This document shows, piece by piece, positions 34,590-42,803 of a DNA stretch of 57,043 nt. Origin of the DNA: an uncultured Alphaproteobacteria bacterium (GTDB taxonomy: Bacteria; Pseudomonadota; Alphaproteobacteria; Geminicoccales; Geminicoccaceae); the NCBI GenBank assembly GCA_937926445.1, contig CALBAK010000089.1, forward strand, positions 1 to 57,043, written 5' to 3'. The notes beneath the pieces are model-generated. The model was not told the DNA's origin, ran no database searches, and saw nothing but the letters and a program-made list of their open reading frames with translations. The number at the start of each line of letters is the position of its first letter. The stretch's first letter is position 1. The position numbers and the translations under genes are program-made.

Positions 34590-37500
34590 GTGACGACCGG
34601 AGCTCCCGAGCGAGCCGTGCCCTCGACCCGCCGCGACCCGCGCCGCATCACGCCCGTGCACACGGCCGTGCCTGGCCGGTTACGGGTCAAAGTCGCGGGC
34701 CTCAAGGGCTGCGCCCACACGGCCCGCGCGCTCGAGCGCGGGGCCGCGGCCCACGAGCGGATCGCGCGCGTCCGTGCCAACCCGGTGACCGGTTCGCTGC
34801 TGATCGAGCATCATCGAAACCTCGATCTCGGCGCGCTTCTCAGCTGGCTCGAGGGGCTGCTCGATCGGCTGCCGCAGCTGCTCGCGGCGGCCGCCGACGC
34901 GCCTCCGGCACGAGCCGCACCGGTGTCCGCCGACCCGCCCGCGGGCCCGGCCTGGCACACGCTCTCGGCCGAAGAGTGCGCGGCCCGCCTCGGCACCGAT
35001 CCCGAGCGTGGCCTCGCCGGCGCCGAAGCGCGCGCCCGGCTCGCCCGCGACGGCCCCAACAGCCTGCCGGCGGCACGCACCCGCTCCGAGCTCGCCATCC
35101 TGGCCGATCAGCTCGTCTCCCTGCCGGTCGGCCTCTTGGCGGTCTCCGCCGCGGTCTCACTGGTGACCGGCGGGCTCGCCGATGCGGTCGTGATCCTGGG
35201 CGTGGTCGGCCTCAACGCCACGATCGGCTGGTACACCGAGAGCCGCGCCGAGCGGATCATCGCCAGCCTCGAGACGAGCGAACCGCGGCCCGCCGCCGTC
35301 CTCCGCGACGGCATGGCCCGGCAGGTCCCGGCCGAAGAGATCGTCCGCGGCGATCTGTTGCTGCTCGAGCCCGGCGAGCGGATCGCAGCCGACGCCCGGC
35401 TCGTGGCCGAGGACGGGCTCACGGTCGACGAGAGTACGCTCACCGGCGAGAGCCTGCCCGTGCGGAAGCGGGTCGCGGCCTCGCGCGATCCGATGGTGCC
35501 GATCGGCGACCGCACCTGCCTCGTCTATCGCGGCAGCGTGGTCACCGGCGGCTCCGGCCGAGCGATCGTGGTCGCCACGGGTGCGCAGAGCGAGGCCGGC
35601 CGGATCCAGGCCCTCCTCGGCAGCGTCGCTCCACCACCCACACCGCTGCAGCAGCGCCTCGACGATCTCGGCCGCCGGCTCGTGCTCCTGAGTGCCGGTG
35701 TGTGCATCGGGATCTTCGGCATGGGCCTGCTGCGCGGCCTGGGGCTTCTGCCGATGCTCTCGACCGCGGTCTCGCTCGCGGTGGCGGCTCTGCCCGAGGG
35801 CCTGCCGGCAGTGGCCACCACCACCCTGGCACTCGGGATCGGCCGGATGCGCGAGAAGGGTGTCCTCGTGCGTAAGCTCGCCGCGATCGAGACTCTGGGC
35901 TCGGTCCAGGTGCTCTGCTTCGACAAGACCGGGACCTTGACCCAGAACCGCATGGCGGTGGGCGCGGTCGGTCTGGGCTGTGGCCCGGCCTATCGGCGCG
36001 GCAACGACGTCGACTCCCTGTTGGGGCCCGCCGGGGCACGATCACCTGCCGCGGCCGATCTCTTGGCGGTAGCGGCCCTCTGCAGCGAGGTCGAGCTCGA
36101 CGGCGACGGGCCCGAAGCCGCCCTCGACGGCTCGCCGACCGAGACGGCCCTCGTCCGCCTGGCCCTCGAGGCCGGGCTCGACGTCCACGGCCTGCGGCAC
36201 GCCCGCCCGCTCCTCCGGCTCGTGCCGCGGAGCGAGGAGCGGCCCTGGATGGCGAGCGTCCACGCGCTGCCGGGCGACCGCCGACTGATCGCCGTCAAGG
36301 GCAGCCCGGCCGCCGTCCTCGAGCGCTGTGCCTTGGTCCAGGAGCGGGACGGGCTCGTGCCGCTCGACGCCGACCGCCGGCGGCGGGCGCTCGCCATGAA
36401 CGAATCGATGGCGACCGAGGGCCTGCGCGTCCTGGGCTTCGCGATCGCCGAACGGTCGACCGGCGAGCCCGCCGCGATCGAGGGTCTCGTCTGGCTCGGC
36501 CTCGTGGGGCTCGCCGACCCGATCCGGCCGGGCATGAAGGAGCTGATCCGCACCTTCCACGAAGCCGGCATTCGCACCGTGATGATCACGGGCGATCAGA
36601 GTGCCACGGCCTATGCGATCGCGCGCGAACTCGCGCTCGCCGGCGAGGACGAGATCGAGATCCTCGACAGCACCCGGCTCGACCGGCTCGAGCCCGCCAT
36701 GCTCGAGGCGCTCGCCCCGAGTGTGCACGTCTTCGCGCGGGTGAGCCCATCGCACAAGCTCGCGATCGTCCGGGCCCTGCAGCGCAGGGGCCTCGTGGTC
36801 GCGATGACCGGCGACGGGGTCAACGACGGGCCGGCCTTGAAAGCCGCGGATGTCGGGGTGGCGATGGGCAAGGGCGGCACCGAGGTGGCGCGCGAGATCG
36901 CCGACGTCGTACTCGCCGACGACGAGCTCGCGACCATGGCGACCGCCGTCGCCGAGGGCCGCACCATCTACGCCGACATCAAGAAGGCGGTGCGCTATCT
37001 CTTGTCGACCAACCTCTCCGAAATCGCGGTCACCGCGGCGGGCGTGGCGGTCGGGGCGGGTGCGATCGTGAACCCGATCCAACTCTTGTGGCTCAACCTC
37101 GTCTCCGACGTCCTGCCGGCTCTGGCGCTGGCCCTCGAGCCCGCCGAGCCCGATGTCCTCGAGCGGCCGCCGCGCGATCCGCGCACGCCCTTCACCACCG
37201 GCCGCGAGCTCGCCCGCTTCAGCCGCGAAGGCGTGGTCATCAGCGCCGGAGCACTCGCCGCCTGGGGCGCGGCCCGCGCGCTCCATGGGCCGGCCTCGCC
37301 GATCGCCGGCACGGTCGCCTTCCACACCGTCACGACCGCCCAGCTCCTGCACGCGCTCGCCTGCCGCAGCGACCGCCGCAGCGTGCTGCCCGGCGGCCCG
37401 CCGCTCGCCCGCAACCGGTGGCTCGAGATCGCCCTGCCGGCGAGCGGTGCCCTCCAGCTCGCCACCCTGGTCGTGCCACCCCTGCGCAACCTCCTGGGCC

Positions 37501-37619
37501 TGGCCCCGCTCGGCCCGCTCGAGCTCGCCCTCGTGGCGGGCGGCAGCGTCGCGCCGCTCCTCCTGAACGACGCCCTCAAGCCCGCGAGCACGTCATCGGA
37601 CGGGAGTCCGCCGTCATGA
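34590..37619 (+). CDS. P2-type cation-transporting ATPase with N-terminal HMA2-like domain
   Basis: 1009-residue P-type ATPase. An HMA2-like ferredoxin-fold domain without CxxC metal cysteines is at about residues 20-95 (VHTAVPGRLRVKV and VRANPVTGSLLIEHH). The P-type N-terminal domain follows from about 130. Core motifs are TGES near 290, PEGLPA with Glu403 in M4, the phosphorylated Asp445 in DKTGTLT, the nucleotide-binding KGSP, MITGDQ and MTGDGVNDGPALKAADVG. The M5 STNLSE and M6 LNLVSD blocks keep carboxamide and acidic residues like those of SERCA Ca2+ sites, so Ca2+ or Mn2+ is the likeliest ion; this is inference. It starts at GTG and its stop overlaps the next ATG (ATGA). Confidence 0.88.
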   Translation: MTTGAPERAVPSTRRDPRRITPVHTAVPGRLRVKVAGLKGCAHTARALERGAAAHERIARVRANPVTGSLLIEHHRNLDLGALLSWLEGLLDRLPQLLAAAADAPPARAAPVSADPPAGPAWHTLSAEECAARLGTDPERGLAGAEARARLARDGPNSLPAARTRSELAILADQLVSLPVGLLAVSAAVSLVTGGLADAVVILGVVGLNATIGWYTESRAERIIASLETSEPRPAAVLRDGMARQVPAEEIVRGDLLLLEPGERIAADARLVAEDGLTVDESTLTGESLPVRKRVAASRDPMVPIGDRTCLVYRGSVVTGGSGRAIVVATGAQSEAGRIQALLGSVAPPPTPLQQRLDDLGRRLVLLSAGVCIGIFGMGLLRGLGLLPMLSTAVSLAVAALPEGLPAVATTTLALGIGRMREKGVLVRKLAAIETLGSVQVLCFDKTGTLTQNRMAVGAVGLGCGPAYRRGNDVDSLLGPAGARSPAAADLLAVAALCSEVELDGDGPEAALDGSPTETALVRLALEAGLDVHGLRHARPLLRLVPRSEERPWMASVHALPGDRRLIAVKGSPAAVLERCALVQERDGLVPLDADRRRRALAMNESMATEGLRVLGFAIAERSTGEPAAIEGLVWLGLVGLADPIRPGMKELIRTFHEAGIRTVMITGDQSATAYAIARELALAGEDEIEILDSTRLDRLEPAMLEALAPSVHVFARVSPSHKLAIVRALQRRGLVVAMTGDGVNDGPALKAADVGVAMGKGGTEVAREIADVVLADDELATMATAVAEGRTIYADIKKAVRYLLSTNLSEIAVTAAGVAVGAGAIVNPIQLLWLNLVSDVLPALALALEPAEPDVLERPPRDPRTPFTTGRELARFSREGVVISAGALAAWGAARALHGPASPIAGTVAFHTVTTAQLLHALACRSDRRSVLPGGPPLARNRWLEIALPASGALQLATLVVPPLRNLLGLAPLGPLELALVAGGSVAPLLLNDALKPASTSSDGSPPS

Positions 37620-38803
37620 TGCAGGACTTCGTCTTCACCTCCGAATCGGTCACCGCCGGCCATCCCGACAAGCTGTGCGATCGGATCAGCGACGCGATCG
37701 TCGACCGCTTCCTCGCGCTGGACCCGTTCGCCCGCGTCGAGGCCGAATGCGCGGTGGCGACCGGCACGCTCTTCCTCGCCTGCCGCTTCGCCTCGGCCGT
37801 ACGGCTCGACTTGCCGAGCATCGCACGCGAGACGATCGCGCAAGCGGGCTATACGGGCGGTGCGTTCGACGCCGCGTCCTGCTCGATCCTCACGAGCCTC
37901 GCCGAGAGCACGACCGCGGCCCGGCTCGAGCTCGACGAGACGGAGCTCGACGATGCCGGGATCGAGGCGATCCCGGCCACCCATCAGGTGACCGCCTTCG
38001 GCTTCGCCTGCCGGCAGACCCCCGAGCTCATGCCGCTGCCTATCGTCCTCGCCCACAGGCTCGCCCGAGGTCTCGAGCGGGCGCGGGCCGAACTGCCCTG
38101 GCTGATGCCCGACGGCAAGGTCCAGGTCGCGGTCGAATATCGCGCGCGGCGGCCTTTCCGCATATACGCCCTCGCCCTGACCGCGGCCCTCGACCCCGAC
38201 CGGCGACCCGCTACGGGCGAGCTCGACGAGGCTCTGCGGGCGGGGGTGATCGAGCCCTGCCTCGCCGAGGTCGAGCCGCGACCGGATCCGGCCACCCGCA
38301 TCCTGGTCAATCCGGGCGGTCCGTTCCTGGTCGGCGGTCCGGCCCGGCATGCCGGGCTGACCGGCCGCAAGACCGCCATCGACACCTATGGGGAGTATGC
38401 CCGCCACAGCGGCGCGGCTCTCTCGGGCAAGGATCCGGCGCGGATCGACCGGATCGGCGCCTATGCCGCGCGCTGGGCCGCCAAGAACGTGGTCGCAACC
38501 GGGCTCGCCGAGAGCTGCGAAGTCCAGCTCTCCTGGACGATCGGCCTCGCTCGGCCGGTGAGCCTCGCGGTCGAGACCTTCGGCACCGGCAGGATCGGCG
38601 AAGAAGCGATTGCACAGCGGCTCGAGCGGGTGTTCGATTTCCGCCCCGCGGCGATCGTCCGCGCCTTCGACCTGCGCCGTCTGAGCGTCCGGAACCCGGG
38701 CGGCTTCTTCGCGAGGCTCGCCGCCTACGGCCAGGTCGGCCGCACCGACCTCGACCTGCCCTGGGAGCGGCTCGATCGGGTCGAGGCGCTGGCCACGGGC
38801 TGA
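37616..38803 (+). CDS. Divergent S-adenosylmethionine synthetase paralogue
   Basis: 395 residues, clearly homologous to MetK over its full length: FTSESVTAGHPDKL at the N-terminus, PDGKVQVAVEY, GLTGRKTAIDTYG, SGKDPARIDR, GAYAARWAAKNVV and VETFGTG. Two highly conserved positions differ. The GAGDQG loop is replaced by PATHQV, placing His123 where E. coli MetK has Asp118, and GDAGLTGRK reads RHAGLTGRK, placing His245 where E. coli has Asp238. Both aspartates contact the methionine substrate. The ATP- and phosphate-handling residues (GHPDK, PDxK, GRK) remain. It is translationally coupled to the ATPase, unlike a housekeeping metK. Altered substrate or a regulatory role is likely. Confidence 0.85.
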   Translation: MMQDFVFTSESVTAGHPDKLCDRISDAIVDRFLALDPFARVEAECAVATGTLFLACRFASAVRLDLPSIARETIAQAGYTGGAFDAASCSILTSLAESTTAARLELDETELDDAGIEAIPATHQVTAFGFACRQTPELMPLPIVLAHRLARGLERARAELPWLMPDGKVQVAVEYRARRPFRIYALALTAALDPDRRPATGELDEALRAGVIEPCLAEVEPRPDPATRILVNPGGPFLVGGPARHAGLTGRKTAIDTYGEYARHSGAALSGKDPARIDRIGAYAARWAAKNVVATGLAESCEVQLSWTIGLARPVSLAVETFGTGRIGEEAIAQRLERVFDFRPAAIVRAFDLRRLSVRNPGGFFARLAAYGQVGRTDLDLPWERLDRVEALATG

Positions 38804-38808
38804 GGGGC

Positions 38809-39618
38809 TCAGCCGGTCCCCCCTGCTTCGTCCGACGCAGAGGCGGCGGGCGCCGCGGGTGACGTCTCGGCGGCCGGCTCGGCTTCGGCCGCCGGCTTGC
38901 GCCGACGCACCGGCGCCTTGCGGACCGGCTCGGCCGGCTTTTGCTCGGCTTTCGCCACCCGCCTTGCCCGGCGGACCGGCTTCTCGACCGGCGCTCTGGG
39001 CTCAGCCGGCGGCGCCGCCTCGGCCGGCGTCGGTCGCCGCAGCACGAGCTCGCTCACCGAGCGGATCACGCCGGTGAGGGTGCCCAACAGGTCCTTGACC
39101 GCGCCCGCCGCGGCCCCGCCGATCCCGCCCACCGCCTCGAGCCCGGCCGCGGCGGCGGCCCGGGCGATCTCGGCCGTCCGGCTACCGGCTACCGCGGCGG
39201 CATCGAGCGCGCCGTCGATCGCCCGCCGCGCCACCGTGGCGACGTCGGTGCCGGTCCGCTGCGCCGCCTCGATCGCCGCGCGTACAACCGTCGCCGCCGC
39301 GCCGGCGACGTCGCCGCCGACGTCGGCCACGCCCAGGACCGCGCCCTTGGCCGCGGCGCGCGCCGTGATCAGCAGCCCGCCCGCTTCCTCGGCCGCGGCC
39401 ATGGCCGCGCGCGCCGCGTCGCGGGCGATGCCGAGCGCCTCGGCCGCGGCCCGCCCGGTGGCCCTCGCCCCCTCCCGGACCCGCGTCCGGACGAGCTCGG
39501 CGATCTCCTCTTCGCTCCTGGCGACCTTCTCGAGCTCGCCCGCGACCGCCGTCTCGAGCGCGGCGTCGCTCGCCGGCGCCTCGCCGGCGCCCGCCACCGG
39601 CTCGTTCGCGTCCTGCAT
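38809..39618 (-). CDS. Ala-rich amphipathic-helix protein with basic tail (phasin/apolipoprotein-like)
   Basis: 269 residues in three parts: an acidic N-terminus with EEEIAELV; a long region (about 45-190) of Ala/Val/Gly-rich amphipathic helices with charged faces (such as TVVRAAIEAAQRTGTDVATV and ARRAIDGALDAAAVAG), similar in style to phasins and apolipoproteins that coat lipid surfaces; and a C-terminal Lys/Arg/Pro/Ala-rich tail (VRRARRVAKAEQKPAEPVRK) like the nucleoid-binding tails of PhaF/AlgP-type proteins. ATG at 39618 has GGGGA upstream; a TTG at 39651 is weaker. It is convergent with the MetK paralogue and downstream of the HMA2-like gene. No enzyme motif is visible. Confidence 0.65.
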   Translation of the reverse strand: MQDANEPVAGAGEAPASDAALETAVAGELEKVARSEEEIAELVRTRVREGARATGRAAAEALGIARDAARAAMAAAEEAGGLLITARAAAKGAVLGVADVGGDVAGAAATVVRAAIEAAQRTGTDVATVARRAIDGALDAAAVAGSRTAEIARAAAAAGLEAVGGIGGAAAGAVKDLLGTLTGVIRSVSELVLRRPTPAEAAPPAEPRAPVEKPVRRARRVAKAEQKPAEPVRKAPVRRRKPAAEAEPAAETSPAAPAASASDEAGGTG

Positions 39619-39696
39619 CGGTTTTCCCCTTTCCCGACCGTCTCCGCTCAAAATAAGCAGCGGCCGGGACGGGCAGAAGACACGTCGCCTCGGTAA

Positions 39697-40161
39697 TCAG
39701 CGGCCACCGCGGGCGAGGCTCGAGGCGTACCACAACAAGCTCACCGCCGGCCCGGCGAGCTGGCCGCGGAGCGCCTGCACCCCGGCCAGGAGGAGGAGCG
39801 CCAGGAGTGCGGCGCCCTTGAGGTCGAGCTCGCCCGCGGTCGCTCGTCGCAACCCCGCATCCACCCGCTCGGCGCGCTCGGACAGACGAAGGGCGAGCGG
39901 GATTTCGCATGGCTGCGGATTCGCGACGCAGATCAAGCCGCGGGCGGCGAGCTCGCCCAGGAGCCGCTCGAGCGGGCCATCGTGACGGATCAGGAGGCTG
40001 CCGGTGAGCGGGTTCGCGTCGACCGCCCGGATGCTTTCCACGAGCGCGAGCTCGACCGCCACTGCATCGAACCAATCGCGCTCGCCCCGCCTGCCGTCGA
40101 TCTTGAGCCGCACCCGACCCGGTAGCCGGTGGACGAGCCGCGCCGGCTCCGGTTCAGCCAT
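39697..40161 (-). CDS. HMA2-domain membrane protein
   Basis: 154 residues. An HMA2-like domain occupies about residues 8-70 (LVHRLPGRVRLKIDG and VDANPLTGSLLIRHDG), followed by a predicted membrane helix (LLALLLLAGVQALRGQLAG) and a short basic end. The ANPxTGSLLIxH segment matches the N-terminal domain of the nearby P-type ATPase almost residue for residue. CxxC metal ligands are absent, so binding of soft metals is unlikely. The ATG overlaps the end of the DUF5132-like gene by eight bases. Confidence 0.78.
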   Translation of the reverse strand: MAEPEPARLVHRLPGRVRLKIDGRRGERDWFDAVAVELALVESIRAVDANPLTGSLLIRHDGPLERLLGELAARGLICVANPQPCEIPLALRLSERAERVDAGLRRATAGELDLKGAALLALLLLAGVQALRGQLAGPAVSLLWYASSLARGGR

Positions 40162-40465
40162 CCGCCGCGTCCTCGCCGGCCGCCGATGCCGCCGCGGCCG
40201 CAGCAGCGCCGCCGGCGGCGGTCTCCCGGGCGAGCTCGGCGCGTGCTTCCGCGAGCATGTCCTCGGCCACCTCCGCGAGCTCGGCCACGGTCTCGCGGGT
40301 CGTCTCGTAGGCGAGGATCGCCCCCTTGATCGCCGCCTTGGCGATCGGCCGACCGACCCGCGCGATGGTCGGTAACAGCACCGGCGCGAGTGCCAGGGTC
40401 GCCACGCCCACGAGCAGGGCCGTAGCGACCACGTCGCCGCGTCCGTTGAGCGATCCGAACGCCAT
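40154..40465 (-). CDS. DUF5132-like small membrane protein
   Basis: 103 residues: one N-terminal membrane helix (ATALLVGVATLALAPVLLP), a short cytoplasmic segment GRPIAKAAIKGAILAYETTR typical of DUF5132, then a charged helix (ETVAELAEVAEDMLAEARAE) and an Ala-rich tail. DUF5132 proteins usually occur beside HMA2 proteins and P-type ATPases; function unknown. ATG at 40465 has GAGGGGA upstream. Divergent from the 71-residue gene. Confidence 0.72.
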   Translation of the reverse strand: MAFGSLNGRGDVVATALLVGVATLALAPVLLPTIARVGRPIAKAAIKGAILAYETTRETVAELAEVAEDMLAEARAELARETAAGGAAAAAAASAAGEDAADG

Positions 40466-40566
40466 GTCGGTTCCCCTCGAATGCCGATCGGGGTTGCGCA
40501 CCACGACCCGGCGGCGCGATGGAATGCCACGCCCGGCGGCGGGGCCGCAAGCGCGTGCGGGCGGCT

Positions 40567-40572
40567 TATGAT
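40567..40572 (+). promoter_or_regulatory. Possible -10 element of the 71-residue gene
   Basis: TATGAT, five of six bases matching the consensus, lies 51 bases upstream of the ATG at 40624 in a GC-rich divergent intergenic region. No good -35 hexamer is visible. Confidence 0.3.
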
Positions 40573-40623
40573 GGCGTCGCGGCGCGCGACCGGCGCGACT
40601 TCGCAGCGGAGGAGACGCGGATC

Positions 40624-40839
40624 ATGGCGCTCAGCGAGCAGGCCCCCCAGGAAAGCGCCCGAATCGTCATCGAAACGTCACAGGGGCGCCACGAATTCGT
40701 CTTCGAGCAGGCGGAAGTGAGCACGGTGACCTCGGCCCAAGTCGTCGTCCTCCTGAGCAATGCCAAGGGCGAACGGGCTCGCGCCGTGCTGCCCAAGGCG
40801 ATGCTACGGAAGGTCGCGAGCCTGAAGCTGCTCTGGTGA
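40624..40839 (+). CDS. Small conserved-looking protein of unknown function
   Basis: 71 residues, soluble, mixed alpha/beta composition: acidic N-terminus, ARIVIETSQGRHEFVFEQAE strand pair, then VVVLLSNAKGERARAVLPKA and a C-terminal LKLLW. GGAG is eight bases before the ATG. Its stop overlaps the GTG of the EcsC-family gene (GTGA), so the two are translationally coupled. I do not recognise a family; its place in the ATPase/HMA2 locus suggests a part in the same process. Confidence 0.6.
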   Translation: MALSEQAPQESARIVIETSQGRHEFVFEQAEVSTVTSAQVVVLLSNAKGERARAVLPKAMLRKVASLKLLW

Positions 40840-41708
40840 TCGTCCCGGTTCCGATCGCGCCTCGCCCGGCCTCGCCACCGGTCGCCTCGCTGCCGGCCGA
40901 GGCGCTGGCCGAGCTCGAGCGCGCTTGGCTCGCGCTCGAGCGGCCCAGCTTCGCCGCGCAGCTGTCGAGCATCCTGGGAACACCGCTCGAGCAGATCTTG
41001 CGGCTCTTGCCGGCCGACTGGTCGAACCGCCTGCGCGGGGCGGCCGAGGCGGCGGTGGTGCGGGCCTACGACCTGGCGGCCGCGACGCTCGACGGGGGCG
41101 GACCCACGGGCCACAGGCTCGCTGCCGCGGCCAGCGGCGCGCTCGGCGGTTTCTTCGGCCTGCCCGCCCTCCTCCTCGAGCTGCCCACCACGACGATCCT
41201 GATGATGCGGGCGATCGCCGACGTGGCGCGGTCCAAGGGCGAGGATCCGGCGAGCCCCAGGACGCGGCTCGCTTGTGTCAAAGTGTTCGCCCTCGGCGGC
41301 CGGACCCGGGCCGACGATTACGCCGAGCTCGGCTATTACGAGCTGCGGCTCGGGCTCGCCTGGCAGTTCACGCGCGTGCCCGCCCTCGAGGCCGGGGCCG
41401 CGCCGGCCTTGCCGCAGCCGATCGGGCTGTTGCGGGCGATCGGCGCCCGGTTCGGAGTGGTCGTCACCGACAAGGCCGCGGCGCAGGCCGTGCCGGTCTT
41501 GGGGGCGATCGCCGGTGCGGCGGTCAACGCCCTCTTCATGGACCACTTCCTGAGCGTGGCGGACGGCCATTTCACGGTCCGCCGGCTCGAGCGGACCTTC
41601 GGCCGGGCGACGGTCGAGGCCGCCTATCGGGCGATCGGCGCACGCCTCGGCAACCCGCGGCCCTTCAAGCAAACACCACGACGGAGGCGAAATAGACCAA
41701 AAGCGTGA
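40836..41708 (+). CDS. EcsC-family protein
   Basis: 290 residues with the EcsC signature: a Gly/Ala-rich amphipathic helical segment (AAAASGALGGFFGLPALLLEL followed by TTTILMMRAIADVARSKGED) and a second one near the C-terminus (GVVVTDKAAAQAVPVLGAIA, GAAVNALFMDHF). EcsC proteins are membrane-associated with no known activity; the founding member lies in an ABC transporter operon in Bacillus. It starts with GTG coupled to the 71-residue gene. The last 15 residues (RRRRNRPKA) lie in a 44-base convergent overlap with the MgtE-like gene. Confidence 0.85.
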   Translation: MIVPVPIAPRPASPPVASLPAEALAELERAWLALERPSFAAQLSSILGTPLEQILRLLPADWSNRLRGAAEAAVVRAYDLAAATLDGGGPTGHRLAAAASGALGGFFGLPALLLELPTTTILMMRAIADVARSKGEDPASPRTRLACVKVFALGGRTRADDYAELGYYELRLGLAWQFTRVPALEAGAAPALPQPIGLLRAIGARFGVVVTDKAAAQAVPVLGAIAGAAVNALFMDHFLSVADGHFTVRRLERTFGRATVEAAYRAIGARLGNPRPFKQTPRRRRNRPKA

Positions 41709-42639
41709 GCAGATCCTGCACCACGGTCGCGACCGGCCCGCTGCCGTAGGCCGGATCGAGGCCGAGTCGGCTCAAGATCCAGGGGAACAGCAGGCCGATG
41801 CCCGAAGCCGTGGCACCGGCCGCGAACAACGCCACCGCGACCGCGGCGGCCAATCCCGCGCTCGCGCCGAGCCACAAGGCGGCGGGGAGCACGGCGAGCC
41901 CCAAGAGTGCGCCGAGTATCGCCCCGGTGGCGAGCTCGCCCCACAGCAGGCGCCCGAGCGGCGCGTGCTCGAGCGAAAGGCCGCGCACCGTCACGGCCTC
42001 GCTCTGGGTGCCGATCGCATCGGCGAGATAGACGATCGAGGGCACGAAGAACGCGATCGCGACCTCCGCCTGCAGCCGCGCTTCGAAGCCGGCCATCACG
42101 CCGGCGGCGAGGATGCTGCCGGCGAAGCCCACGAGGAGCCAGGGCAGTCGGTTGCGGACACGGCGGGCGGGTGGCAGGGCGAGCGCCCCGAGGGCGTGGT
42201 TGGCCGACCCCACGATGCCGGTGAACCGGCGCAGATCTTCTTCGTGCTCGCGTAACAACACGTCGACCAGGGCCGTGGGTGGCACCACGCCGAGAAAGCG
42301 CCGCTCCGGGTCGACCACCGGGACCGCCGCCAGGCGGTGCTGGTGCGCCACGATCGCCACCCGCTCCTGGTCGGTCTCGGCGTCGACGGTCGGCGGCGGC
42401 GGGCGCATGAGGGCGCTCAGAGTCGCATCGCGCGCCGCGGCGAGCAGCTCTCCGGTCGGCACCACACCGAGGAGCCGGCCCGCGTCGTCGACGACCCATA
42501 CGGGGTCGACGAGCGCGTGACGGCCGGTCGAGAGCCGGGCCACGAGCTCCGCCACCGGCTCCCCTTCGGCGCCGATCGGCACGCGGGTCTCGAGGTGCGC
42601 CCGCGCGGTCTCGGCGATCGGGGGCGAACGCTCGTCCAT
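41665..42639 (-). CDS. MgtE-type magnesium transporter lacking the N domain
   Basis: 324 residues. Tandem CBS domains (about residues 15-130, with [19 protein letters not shown] and [20 protein letters not shown]) precede the MgtE membrane domain of five helices ([49 protein letters not shown] and the final [20 protein letters not shown]). The acidic N-terminal MgtE domain that senses Mg2+ is missing, so gating must rely on the CBS pair. ATG at 42639 has GGAGGAGCGGG upstream. It faces the EcsC gene and completes the ion-handling locus. Confidence 0.88.
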   Translation of the reverse strand: MDERSPPIAETARAHLETRVPIGAEGEPVAELVARLSTGRHALVDPVWVVDDAGRLLGVVPTGELLAAARDATLSALMRPPPPTVDAETDQERVAIVAHQHRLAAVPVVDPERRFLGVVPPTALVDVLLREHEEDLRRFTGIVGSANHALGALALPPARRVRNRLPWLLVGFAGSILAAGVMAGFEARLQAEVAIAFFVPSIVYLADAIGTQSEAVTVRGLSLEHAPLGRLLWGELATGAILGALLGLAVLPAALWLGASAGLAAAVAVALFAAGATASGIGLLFPWILSRLGLDPAYGSGPVATVVQDLLTLLVYFASVVVFA

Positions 42640-42803
42640 GGTCCCGCTCCTCCTTCCGGCCCACTTCCGGCCCGCGCTCCACCGGCCGGCGATCCACCCG
42701 CCGCGCCCGGGCGATCGTTCCGCCCCTTCGCAGCGCACCATGGCAGCGGCGTGACGGGCGTGCTATCGCCCGCGCCGTCGCGCCACCGCATCGGGGGATA
42801 CCC

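Noticed and set aside
34590-37619. Identification of the ATPase as a ferrosome FezB or a copper-type P1B ATPase
   Set aside because: M4 carries PEGLPA and not CPx, and M5/M6 residues are of the P2 type; only the HMA2-like domain is shared.
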